Shown: positions 1-5,064, counted from the stretch's first letter. The stretch: DNA of 5,064 nt from RGIG2041 sp045532715 (GCA_045532715.1 JAZSGM010000095.1:1-5064); one strand, 5' to 3'. Notes: generated from the letters alone by a model not told the origin. Numbers and translations are program-made.

Positions 1-21
1 AAGAAATATTTTGGCGAATAG
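1..21 (+). CDS. Possible C-terminal end of a plus-strand gene (partial)
   Basis: Frame 1 of the plus strand reads K-K-Y-F-G-E followed by TAG at 19-21, and a strong intrinsic terminator starts 8 bases later at 29. A short open tail with a stop directly before a terminator is the usual look of a gene end, so a convergent plus-strand gene probably ends here. Only six codons are visible and no family can be named. Frames 2 and 3 are also open at this edge but run through the terminator stem, which makes them less likely. The 1-28 stretch could instead be non-coding. Confidence 0.3.
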   Translation, partial: KKYFGE

Positions 22-28
22 CTGTGTT

Positions 29-66
29 AAAAATGGTCGATATCCGCAAGGATGTCGACCATTTTT
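29..66. terminator. Strong bidirectional intrinsic terminator, 17-bp stem with GCAA loop
   Basis: The arms AAAAATGGTCGA (29-40) and TCGACCATTTTT (55-66) are perfect complements. The stem continues through TATCC/GGATG (41-45 with 50-54, one T-G wobble) to close on a GCAA tetraloop (46-49), a GNRA-type loop. The A-run on one side and T-run on the other make it usable in both directions. It probably ends the putative plus-strand gene stopping at 21 and backs up termination of the minus-strand lipoprotein transcript. Confidence 0.85.
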
Positions 67-148
67 GCCTTGCTCTTCATCCAAACTATTCCCTTTTAAG
101 GTACCTTCGGTAGTTTTAGACGAGGAATTTTGTCGGAAAGAGAAACAT

Positions 149-187
149 AAAAATCTGCATCATACTCGCGTATAATGCAGATTTTTT
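149..187. terminator. Strong bidirectional intrinsic terminator, 12-bp outer stem
   Basis: AAAAATCTGCAT (149-160) pairs perfectly with ATGCAGATTTTT (175-186). After one C/A mismatch (161/174) the stem resumes as ATAC/GTAT (162-165 with 170-173) around a TCGC loop (166-169). T-runs flank it in both orientations. On the minus strand it is the first strong terminator after the lipoprotein stop, about 130 bases downstream. Bases 67-148, between this hairpin and the one at 29-66, hold no ORF or promoter that I can support. Confidence 0.85.
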
Positions 188-241
188 GTGCACTATTTTC
201 GGTAAATTACCGGCTAAAACCGATTTCTCCCTAAGTGAAGG

Positions 242-307
242 CGCCCTTGGGCGAATGTTCTTAAGAATAAAACCGTTATATCCTTAACAATGCTCGCTCA
301 AGGGGCG
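242..307. repeat. Imperfect inverted repeat in the 3' region of the lipoprotein gene
   Basis: CGCCCTTGGGCGA (242-254) followed by ATGTT pairs with the complementary arm AACAATGCTCGCTCAAGGGGCG (286-307, quoted here only as its arm ends AACAATGC and GGGGCG). The pairing covers about 17 base pairs, with bulges near 302, 292-293 and 289, around a 26-base A/T-rich loop (260-285). The loop begins inside the palindrome TTCTTAAGAA (258-267). The arm starts 11 bases after the lipoprotein stop codon, so it would fold in the mRNA 3' end. There is no T-run next to it, so it may be a stabilising 3' structure or a decayed repeat rather than the terminator. The rest of 187-318 shows no gene. Confidence 0.5.
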
Positions 308-318
308 TTGTCTTTTGC

Positions 319-1257
319 TTATTCCGCCGGTGGATAACCGCAAAGCTCCTGCATAATATCGAAATACGCATAATAGGTTTCCGGCTTGTATTCGTGCCCT
401 TCTTTAAAATCTGCAACCTCTTTCGTTATACGGTAGCAGCCTGCCGGCAATGCACCGTAACCGTAAGACCAGTCGACCTGCATTTCATAAATTTCGTTTT
501 CGGGAATGAGATAGCCGACCATGTTCCACACAAGCGTATGCTTTGGTTCAATGGACTCCCAATTGCCGTTATCGGACAGCTTTTCAATATCGTAGCCTGC
601 GCCGGTTTGCAGATCGCCTTCGAGCGTGCCGCCAAGCTGCTCAAAACGCAACGTGCAGCCGGTCGGCGTCACGTTTTCTGCCGTGAGTGTTAAGCCCCAT
701 TTGTCGGGAGAGGTGTTGTCTGCAATGGTGTAGGTTTTATATTCCGGCTCCGTCGGAAGCTTTGACGACAGTAACGGCCAGAAAATGTCACGTATGGTTA
801 CTTCTACAGATTCTGTGAATATAGACAAATCTGTGTCAATGGCGGCGTTTGGCATTCTGCCGACTAAGCGCATACAGTAGGGCATATCTTTGAAGGCTTC
901 TGGTGCAACCTCAATCTTTTTAAAGATGCACCAGCCTTCGTTTTCAATCGGAACTTCCTTTGTGACGGAGGTTGTATTCTGATATCCGTCTGCACCGTCA
1001 AAGTTGCAGCCACCATCCGTCTTCGGAACTTCAAATTCATCTGCAGTTTTTGTCAGATGCGCATCTAAAGTGCCGCAGCGCGGCGTTGCGTCACTGACCA
1101 GACCGGTGTCATAATAGAGAAAGCCGTCTGCCATAAACATACGCAGGCTTGTGCGCGTGTTGTTATCGCTCGGCAGGGGCGTTGGTCCGTTTGTCTGCGC
1201 GGTGCACGCCGCAAGGCAAAGACAGAGGGTAAGTAAAAGAATCCAAGTTTTTTTCAT
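319..1257 (-). CDS. Secreted lipoprotein with a C-terminal Ig-like (Big_14-type) domain
   Basis: This is a 312-residue lipoprotein. Residues 1-17 form a type II signal peptide (MKK, then a Leu/Cys-rich core) with lipobox L15-A16-A17-C18, so Cys18 is the predicted lipid anchor. A Thr/Pro/Asn linker follows (19-35). Residues 39-112 contain the pattern MFMADGFLYYDTG followed by RCG, and residues about 183-300 (WGLTLTAENVTPTGCTLRF to GCYRITKEV) resemble the bacterial Ig-like repeat I know as Big_14 in clostridial lipoproteins. That family call comes from memory and was not searched. The mature chain has seven further cysteines (61, 84, 110, 128, 201, 274, 306), which is many for an exported protein of an anaerobe. 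The start at 1257 is chosen over an in-frame upstream start at 1422 because AAAAGGAGG (1274-1266) lies 8 bases before this ATG, the signal peptide begins here, and an ECF promoter lies in between. The stop is TAA. The substrate is unknown; it may be a surface sensor or stress protein. Confidence 0.85.
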   Translation of the reverse strand: MKKTWILLLTLCLCLAACTAQTNGPTPLPSDNNTRTSLRMFMADGFLYYDTGLVSDATPRCGTLDAHLTKTADEFEVPKTDGGCNFDGADGYQNTTSVTKEVPIENEGWCIFKKIEVAPEAFKDMPYCMRLVGRMPNAAIDTDLSIFTESVEVTIRDIFWPLLSSKLPTEPEYKTYTIADNTSPDKWGLTLTAENVTPTGCTLRFEQLGGTLEGDLQTGAGYDIEKLSDNGNWESIEPKHTLVWNMVGYLIPENEIYEMQVDWSYGYGALPAGCYRITKEVADFKEGHEYKPETYYAYFDIMQELCGYPPAE

Positions 1258-1278
1258 ATCGAAAACCTCCTTTTGGTT

Positions 1279-1309
1279 GTATAGACGAAACTTATTTCCA
1301 AAAGTTTCA
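1279..1309 (-). promoter_or_regulatory. ECF sigma-factor promoter (TGAAAC-N16-CGTC) for the lipoprotein
   Basis: On the minus strand TGAAAC (1309-1304) is separated by exactly 16 bases from CGTCTATAC (1287-1279). This matches the TGAAAC-N16-CGTA/CGTC pattern of extracytoplasmic-function sigma factors such as Bacillus SigW, SigX and SigM. Initiation a few bases downstream would give a leader of about 20 bases that consists mostly of the ribosome site (1274-1266). The -35 element also sits in a perfect 7-base dyad, GAAACTT (1308-1302) and AAGTTTC (1293-1287), separated by 8 bases, which could be an operator or chance. No sigma gene lies in the window. Confidence 0.7.
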
Positions 1310-1358
1310 TTTTTTGCCTGATTTTCAGATGTGGCAGAATCCTTCATTTGATTTGCAT

Positions 1359-1388
1359 GGGACCGGCGGGCGGCGCAAGCCCCGTCCC
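1359..1388. repeat. GC-rich hairpin in the intergenic repeat region
   Basis: GGGAC (1359-1363) pairs with GTCCC (1384-1388), and GGGC (1368-1371) with GCCC (1379-1382), around the loop GGCGCAA, with an internal asymmetric loop. It is much richer in GC than the A/T-rich flanking promoter region. It looks like the outer part of another palindromic intergenic element. It has no T-run, so I do not call it a terminator. Confidence 0.4.
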
Positions 1389-1425
1389 TGCGGTGTATGC
1401 GTCTGTGCCTGCACCAACGCAATGC

Positions 1426-1534
1426 GCTGATTTTACCTTTTTACAATTGCAATCAACGAAGAACTCCCTCCGTCTTTTGCTTCGCAAAATCCACCTCCCT
1501 CATTGAGGGAGGCTTTGTTTGTGCTGCAATCAGC
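1426..1534. repeat. Palindromic intergenic repeat element (CTCCCTC / GAGGGAG family)
   Basis: The core contains two consecutive perfect hairpins: TTTTGC-TTC-GCAAAA (1475-1489) and CCTCCCTC-ATT-GAGGGAGG (1494-1512). A further CTCCCTC at 1464-1470 can compete for the GAGGGAG arm, so a folded branch with alternative pairings is possible. The outer bases GCTGATT (1426-1432) and AATCAGC (1528-1534) are inverted copies of each other. No protein reads through credibly. I associate units with this layout (two gene-end-like hairpins sharing a CCTCCCTC block) with dispersed intergenic repeats of gut Clostridia. That link is recollection, not a search. The boundaries are approximate. Confidence 0.6.
1436..1463. 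repeat. Direct repeat copy A (partner at 1631-1658)
   Basis: CCTTTTTACAA followed by 17 bases ending in CGAAGAA matches 1631-1658 at 23 of 28 positions in the same orientation. Upstream of both copies is GCCTGCA followed by AACGCA or ACGCA, so the similarity may reach back about 25 more bases in degenerate form. Each copy borders one of the two palindromic elements, which suggests that the elements share a common end module or arose by duplication. Confidence 0.55.
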
Positions 1535-1545
1535 ATAAAAAGAGA

Positions 1546-1629
1546 TAATTTTGCTATAAGACGAGGCGCAGGTGCAAGCACAGTACTCGTGTACGGCTTG
1601 CGCCTGCAACGCAGTATTACAAAAAATTA
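1546..1629. repeat. 84-bp quasi-palindrome, MITE-like, with TAATTTT/AAAATTA ends
   Basis: The ends TAATTTT (1546-1552) and AAAATTA (1623-1629) are inverted copies. The interior has a 12-base-pair stem, GCAGGTGCAAGC (1568-1579) with GCTTGCGCCTGC (1596-1607, one T-G wobble). This is capped by GTAC-TCGT-GTAC (1583-1594). The two ends lie at equal distances from the centre, so the whole unit is a near palindrome with degenerate middle arms. It has no coding capacity. This is the architecture of a small non-autonomous element or repetitive extragenic palindrome. No flanking target duplication is obvious. Confidence 0.6.
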
Positions 1630-1630
1630 G

Positions 1631-1658
1631 CCTTTTTACAACTAAAACCAGCGAAGAA
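1631..1658. repeat. Direct repeat copy B (partner at 1436-1463)
   Basis: Begins with CCTTTTTACAA and ends with GCGAAGAA, aligning gaplessly with the copy at 1436. It fills most of the gap between the 84-bp palindrome and the GH1 terminator. Copy A leads into the CTCCCTC-type element; copy B leads directly into the terminator, as if the rest of its unit were absent. Confidence 0.5.
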
Positions 1659-1663
1659 ACTAA

Positions 1664-1688
1664 AAAAGGACGGAAGATCCGTCCTTTT
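1664..1688 (-). terminator. Intrinsic terminator of the GH1 gene
   Basis: On the minus strand AAAAGGACGGA (1688-1678) pairs perfectly with TCCGTCCTTTT (1674-1664) around a TCT loop, an 11-base-pair stem that runs into six T residues. It starts 3 bases after the GH1 stop codon. This should end the GH1 transcript and insulate the repeats and the lipoprotein gene from it. Confidence 0.9.
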
Positions 1689-1691
1689 CGA

Positions 1692-2147
1692 TCAGTTCAC
1701 AGTGCCTTTTTTAATAATGTCCTGATAATAATACCAGCTCTTTCTCGGTACGCGGTCAAGTGTCGGCTTGTCGTAGCGCACCTGCAAAAGACCGAACATA
1801 TACGCATAGCCATTAACATACAGCTCGTTGGTATCCATCAATGACCAATGGAAATAGCCGGTCACCGGCAAGCCTGCAGCCGCGGCTCTGGAAATGCCGC
1901 GCAGATGCTCGCGCAGGTAGGAGATGCGGTATTCATCGTCGAGCTCTTCTTCGTAGTTGCCGCTCTTTTTTCGGCCGATGCCGTTTTCGGAAATTATAAG
2001 CTCCAAATCCGGGTAGCGCTTATGCACATATACGATGGTATCGTATATTCCCTGTGGATTAATGTTAAAGCCGTAGTCGTCCCTCGGCAGATTGCTTGGT
2101 ACGGTTTGGTAGTCGAATTCGTCGTTCTTTTCGTATTTTGTCGTAGA
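1692..2147 (-). repeat. Direct repeat: 3' third of GH1 copy 1, matching 4609-5064
   Basis: This stretch matches 4609-5064 in the same orientation at a constant offset of 2917 bases, with no gaps at the protein level. Exact runs include 43 bases (1708-1750 with 4625-4667) and 29 bases (1849-1877 with 4766-4794). It marks a gene duplication with MATE between the copies. Exact runs this long could serve recombination that deletes or amplifies the 2917-base unit (MATE plus one GH1 equivalent). Confidence 0.85.
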
Positions 2148-3041
2148 TGTACCGTAGTAGTTAATGCCGAAAAAGTCGCTGGCGTTGAAATTCTCGTCGA
2201 GGTCCTTTTGGTAGTTTTCCGGCAGATAGTCAGCCATGCGCGGATAGTGTACAACGCTTTCCGGGTAGTGACCGAGCAGCATCGCATCGTTAAACCAGTT
2301 GGAGTAAAAGCCCATGTTGCGTTCTGCAGCTTCCTGATCTGCCTTGTCCGGCGTCGCCGCGTAGACAAGCTGTACATGATTTACAAAGCCAATCTTGCCC
2401 GGGATGTTTAATTCTCTGAACACCTTTACGGCTTTAAAGTGTGCAAGCACCATATTGTGGCAGGCGACAACGGAGTGTGCGACGTCTTTTTCAAACGGCG
2501 GGGTACTGCCTCGCGCATATGCCGCCATAACATTGATGTTCGGCTCGTTGACCGTCGACCAATACTGCACTCTGCCGCCAAATGCCTTAAAGCAGGTTTT
2601 CGCGTATTCAGCAAACCAGTCGATAAATTCCGGGTTGAGTACGCCGCCCTTTTGTATTACCCATGCAGGCATATCGCAGTGCCAGAGGTCAAAAAACGGA
2701 ACGATGTCTGCCTCGATGAGTTTGTCGAGCATATCGGTGTAGTAGTCGATGCCTGCCTGACACGGACCAGCCTCCATGCCGTTCGGGTAAATGCGCGACC
2801 AGGAGAAGGAAAAGCGGAACGCCTTGAGTCCGAGCTCTTTCATCATCTTGATATCTTCCGGATACCTGTGGTAAAAGTCTGCTGCCTTGCTCGGGTCAGC
2901 CTGACCGTATTTTTCCGGATAGAGCGTCCAGTAATAGTCAAGCACATCCTGACCTTTGCCGCCTTCGCCGACACCGGCCTCAATCTGCACCGCAGACGAT
3001 GCCGCGCCGAATAAAAATTCTTTCGGGAATGTAAAATGCAT
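1692..3041 (-). CDS. Glycoside hydrolase family 1 beta-glycosidase (beta-glucosidase-like), copy 1
   Basis: The product is 449 residues, normal for GH1, a retaining beta-glycosidase (TIM barrel) probably acting in the cytoplasm since no signal peptide is seen. Visible family marks: N-terminal FLFGAASSAVQIEAG (residues 9-23, sugar-binding Gln19), RFSFSWSRIYPNG (76-88), His121 in DLWHCDMP, acid/base Glu166 in TVNEP, INYYG (293-297), nucleophile Glu352 in ISENG, and HWSLMDTNEL (398-407). The phosphate-binding Ser-Lys-Tyr set of 6-phospho-beta-glucosidases is not apparent in the C-terminal loop, so a non-phosphorylated substrate is more likely. The loop is unusual: Glu406 is kept but the usual following Trp is Leu407, and one residue is inserted before the GY. 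The start ATG at 3041 has a modest GAGGTAG site (3052-3046). The stop is TGA and a terminator follows. It is 129 bases downstream of the MATE gene. The exact substrate (glucoside, galactoside or other) cannot be read from sequence. Confidence 0.93.
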   Translation of the reverse strand: MHFTFPKEFLFGAASSAVQIEAGVGEGGKGQDVLDYYWTLYPEKYGQADPSKAADFYHRYPEDIKMMKELGLKAFRFSFSWSRIYPNGMEAGPCQAGIDYYTDMLDKLIEADIVPFFDLWHCDMPAWVIQKGGVLNPEFIDWFAEYAKTCFKAFGGRVQYWSTVNEPNINVMAAYARGSTPPFEKDVAHSVVACHNMVLAHFKAVKVFRELNIPGKIGFVNHVQLVYAATPDKADQEAAERNMGFYSNWFNDAMLLGHYPESVVHYPRMADYLPENYQKDLDENFNASDFFGINYYGTSTTKYEKNDEFDYQTVPSNLPRDDYGFNINPQGIYDTIVYVHKRYPDLELIISENGIGRKKSGNYEEELDDEYRISYLREHLRGISRAAAAGLPVTGYFHWSLMDTNELYVNGYAYMFGLLQVRYDKPTLDRVPRKSWYYYQDIIKKGTVN

Positions 3042-3083
3042 AATACTACCTCGTTTTTACGGTTTATAGATGTGTTGTAAAGG

Positions 3084-3094
3084 ATTATCGCATA
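3084..3094 (-). promoter_or_regulatory. Possible extended -10 promoter element upstream of GH1 copy 1
   Basis: The minus strand reads TATGCGATAAT (3094-3084), a TG-n extended -10 with GATAAT differing from TATAAT at one position. No good -35 is seen at the expected distance. A start site near 3077 would give a leader of roughly 35 bases before the GH1 ATG. The region is A/T-rich, so a chance match is possible. If real, GH1 can be expressed independently of the MATE gene. Confidence 0.35.
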
Positions 3095-3153
3095 GAAATC
3101 AATTGCAAATCTTATTTTTTATTTTCGGTAAGTGCGCTTGAAGGTGGGCAACT

Positions 3154-3172
3154 AAACGTTCTTTCAACGTTT
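3154..3172. repeat. Small inverted repeat at the MATE stop codon
   Basis: AAACGTT (3154-3160) and AACGTTT (3166-3172) form a perfect 7-base stem with a CTTTC loop, overlapping the TAA stop of the MATE gene (3171-3173). The stem is A/T-rich and is not followed by a T-run on the minus strand, so termination would be weak and read-through into GH1 likely. It could also be an operator dyad. Confidence 0.4.
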
Positions 3173-4538
3173 ATGCCTGTTCTCTTAATTTCTTCATCGC
3201 CCGTGGCTTGATAATCGCAAGTGTTATTAAATGGCAAACAAGAACAAACACCCACGAAATCGGCCATGCCGCAAACAGTACTTCTTCATAATGAAATTTC
3301 GGTAAAACAAACAAAATCCAAGAAATACGCAATCCACAAATGCCCACAAGGTTTGTAATCGTAGGTATGGTAGAATACCCAAGACCACGGATGGTTCCGT
3401 TAATACATTCCATAATACCGACAAGGAAATATGGCAAAGCTGAAAAAAACAATCGGGTTGTGCCGCTTTCGATGGCTCCGGGTGAATCTGTGATATAAAT
3501 ACCAAGAAGCGGACGCGCAAACAGCACACACAATCCGCCGAGAACCGCGCCGGAAATCGCAGAACACAAAAGCGGAATCGTCAGATAATGATTGATGCGC
3601 TTTTCATTCTTTGCGCCATAATTCTGGCTTACACCCGTTACAACCGCCTGATTAAATGCGTTCATGGCGGCATTGGCAAAATTTTCAAGATTATTGCCGG
3701 CAGTTGCGCCTTTGATGGTATCTGCGCCAAAGGAATTGATGGCTGTCTGTCCTACCGTATTCGCCAACGCAAATACCGAAGCCTGTAACCCGGCCGGCAC
3801 ACCGATACGCAAAATTTCTTTCAGCACATCTTTGTAAATTTTCAGTGTACGGATATTCAAACGATAGGCACCGTCTGTACGAATCAAGGCCGCCAAAACC
3901 GCAGTCGCGGACAAATAATTTGCCACAATCGTCGCAATGGCTACGCCGGCAACATCCATATCACAAACAATGACAAAAAACAAGTTGAGCACCACATTGA
4001 CCAATCCGGTCACCGCTAAAATATAGAGCGGTCGTTTTGTATCGCCGATTGCTCGCAGAATCGCCGCGCCGAAATTGTAAACGATTGAAGCCGGTACGCC
4101 GACAAAAATAATGCGCATATATAAAACTGCGCCATCCAGTACAGAACCTTCCGGCGTGCCCATCCAAATCAAAAGCGGACGCGCAAACACAAGTCCGAGT
4201 GCGCAGGAAAACAAACCTAAGAGCACCGCAAGCAATATCGATGTATGTACCGTTTTGTGCATCCCTTCCGTATCCCTTGCACCGAATGCGCGCGAAACCA
4301 GAACGCTGGTCCCCAGAGACAAGCCTATAAACACATTCAGCATCAAGGCGGTAGGCGAGGCAGTTGCGCCTACCGCAGCCATTGCATTAGAGCCTGCATA
4401 ACGGCTGACAACAATTAAGTCTGCCGCATTGTATGCCAGCTGCAATACATTCGCCAGTATCACCGGCAAGGCAAACAGAAGTACCGTTTTAAAGACAGAA
4501 CCCTGACACATATTCAGTTCATATTTTCTATTTCCCAT
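3171..4538 (-). CDS. MATE family multidrug efflux transporter
   Basis: This 455-residue membrane protein has the MATE family length and pattern of about 12 transmembrane helices in two similar halves. It is expected to export cationic drugs or metabolites in exchange for Na+ or H+. Visible marks: LPVILANVLQLAYNAADLIVV (24-44) with conserved Pro and Asp in helix 1, GLSLGTSVLVSRAFGARD (72-89), LRAIGDTKRP (161-170) at the end of the first half, and in the second half GVPAGLQASVFALAN (246-260), SQNYGAKNEKRI (304-315) and IRGLGYSTIP (383-392). The start at 4538 (MGNRK) is preferred over an upstream in-frame ATG at 4592 because GGAG (4550-4547) lies 8 bases before it and the MATE homology begins just after it. 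The stop is TAA. The 70-base gap to the upstream GH1 copy has no terminator, so the two are probably cotranscribed; a lone TACAAT at 4581-4576 could add a weak promoter. Subfamily and substrate cannot be assigned. Confidence 0.92.
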   Translation of the reverse strand: MGNRKYELNMCQGSVFKTVLLFALPVILANVLQLAYNAADLIVVSRYAGSNAMAAVGATASPTALMLNVFIGLSLGTSVLVSRAFGARDTEGMHKTVHTSILLAVLLGLFSCALGLVFARPLLIWMGTPEGSVLDGAVLYMRIIFVGVPASIVYNFGAAILRAIGDTKRPLYILAVTGLVNVVLNLFFVIVCDMDVAGVAIATIVANYLSATAVLAALIRTDGAYRLNIRTLKIYKDVLKEILRIGVPAGLQASVFALANTVGQTAINSFGADTIKGATAGNNLENFANAAMNAFNQAVVTGVSQNYGAKNEKRINHYLTIPLLCSAISGAVLGGLCVLFARPLLGIYITDSPGAIESGTTRLFFSALPYFLVGIMECINGTIRGLGYSTIPTITNLVGICGLRISWILFVLPKFHYEEVLFAAWPISWVFVLVCHLITLAIIKPRAMKKLREQA

Positions 4539-4608
4539 ACGGTATTCTCCATTCGGAAACCTTAGCTTCGGCCGCATTGTAACGCATCGCAACGACGATT
4601 TTTTTGTA

Positions 4609-5064
4609 TCAGTTTACTTCGCCCTTTTTAATAATGTCCTGATAATAATACCAGCTCTTTCTCGGTATGCGGTCGAGCGTCGGCTTGTCAAAACGAACCT
4701 GCAAAAGACCGAACATATGCGCATAGCCGTTGACATAAAGCTCGTTTGTATCCATTAAAGACCAGTGGAAATAGCCGGTCACCGGCAAGCCTGCGGCAAC
4801 GGCTCTGGAAACGCCGCGCAGATGCTCGCGCATGTAGGAGATACGGTAGTCATCGTCGAGCTCTTCATCGTAGTTGCCGGTCTTCATTTTGCTGATGCCG
4901 TTTTCGGTAATCGCAAGCTCGATGCCCGGATAACGGTCATGCACATACACAATGGTGTCGTAAATGCCCTGCGGATTTACCGTAAAGCCGTAGTCATCCT
5001 TCGGGAGCAGGTCGGTGACGATTTTGTAGTCAAGAATATCGTTCTATTCATATTTTACGACAGA
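4609..5064 (-). pseudogene. Partial GH1 beta-glycosidase, copy 2, with in-frame TAG
   Basis: This is the C-terminal third (151 codons) of a second GH1 enzyme, entering from the right edge. It aligns without gaps to residues 299-449 of copy 1. Over the last 113 residues, 18 differ (about 84% identity). It retains the nucleophile motif ITENG and the HWSLMDTNEL loop, including the same Trp-to-Leu change. An in-frame TAG occupies 5046-5044, where copy 1 has Lys305 (AAG), a one-base difference. The reading frame is intact on both sides, with KYE before it and ND-I-L-DY after it. If the TAG is a true stop, the protein loses its nucleophile and is inactive, making this a recent pseudogene. Alternatives are a sequencing error or codon reassignment. 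The natural stop is TGA at 4611-4609. A later GTG at 4950 is only an artificial restart: no ribosome site or domain boundary supports it. Confidence 0.75.

Noticed and set aside
2..112. Short open plus-strand frames 2 and 3 at the left edge
   Set aside because: They cross the perfect terminator stem at 29-66. The frame-1 stop at 19-21 just before it is the better gene end.
394..693. Plus-strand ORF opposite the lipoprotein gene
   Set aside because: It is an antisense shadow of a gene with clear signal peptide, ribosome site and promoter.
1258..1422. N-terminal extension of the lipoprotein ORF to an upstream start at 1422
   Set aside because: It would bury the signal peptide behind 55 mostly basic and polar residues and cover the ECF promoter and part of the repeats. 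The ATG at 1257 has an excellent ribosome site.
1426..1658. CRISPR array suggested by repeated CTCCCTC and CCTTTTTACAA blocks
   Set aside because: Only two imperfect copies, no regular spacer length, and strong internal palindromes instead of uniform repeats.
1397..1844. Plus-strand ORFs 1397-1630 and 1572-1844
   Set aside because: They read through palindromic repeats, the GH1 terminator and the antisense of GH1. No ribosome site or domain is seen.
1848..2411. Long plus-strand ORF (187 codons) opposite GH1
   Set aside because: It is antisense to a strongly conserved GH1 coding frame, has no ribosome site or recognisable motif, and reflects codon bias of the real gene. The same applies to 2439-3014, 2395-2742 and the minus-strand shadow at 1994-2377.
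3042..3170. Riboswitch or leader structure before GH1
   Set aside because: Only a weak 7-base A/T-rich dyad at the MATE stop and a possible -10 are visible. No conserved aptamer pattern or anti-terminator pair was recognised.
4539..4592. Extension of MATE to ATG at 4592
   Set aside because: The 18 extra residues are not MATE-like, and the ATG at 4538 has GGAG at proper spacing.

Overview
The window looks like a piece of a Gram-positive, Clostridia-type genome, plausibly a gut Oscillospiraceae/Ruminococcaceae relative. This is inferred from strong AGGAGG/GGAG ribosome sites, a Bacillus/Clostridium-style ECF sigma promoter, a lipoprotein of a type I associate with gut Clostridia, intrinsic terminators with A/T-rich flanks, and intergenic palindromic repeats of the sort common in those genomes. 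All complete genes lie on the minus strand, so transcription runs right to left.

Reading in the direction of transcription: (1) 5064-4609 is the C-terminal third of a family 1 glycoside hydrolase (GH1) that enters from the right edge and carries an in-frame TAG near that edge. (2) 4538-3171 is a complete MATE multidrug/Na+ or H+ antiporter. (3) 3041-1692 is a complete GH1 beta-glycosidase, a close paralogue of (1), followed at once by a strong terminator. (4) 1663-1310 is a repeat-rich intergenic stretch with at least two palindromic elements and no credible gene. (5) 1309-1279 is an ECF-type promoter driving (6), a lipoprotein at 1257-319. (7) 318-22 is non-coding and contains a structured inverted repeat and two strong bidirectional-looking terminators. 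A possible plus-strand gene ends at base 21, convergent with the rest.

Functionally, the two GH1 copies would hydrolyse beta-glycosides, and conserved catalytic residues are visible in both. The MATE pump lies between them. Copy 2 may be a pseudogene because a single A-to-T change relative to copy 1 gives TAG. The lipoprotein is a separate transcription unit, probably an envelope-stress or ECF-sigma regulon member, because a terminator and repeats isolate it from GH1 and it has its own promoter. I did not find convincing evidence of a novel multi-gene system. The best leads are the ECF promoter and lipoprotein, the palindromic repeat cluster, and the duplicated GH1 with its nonsense codon.
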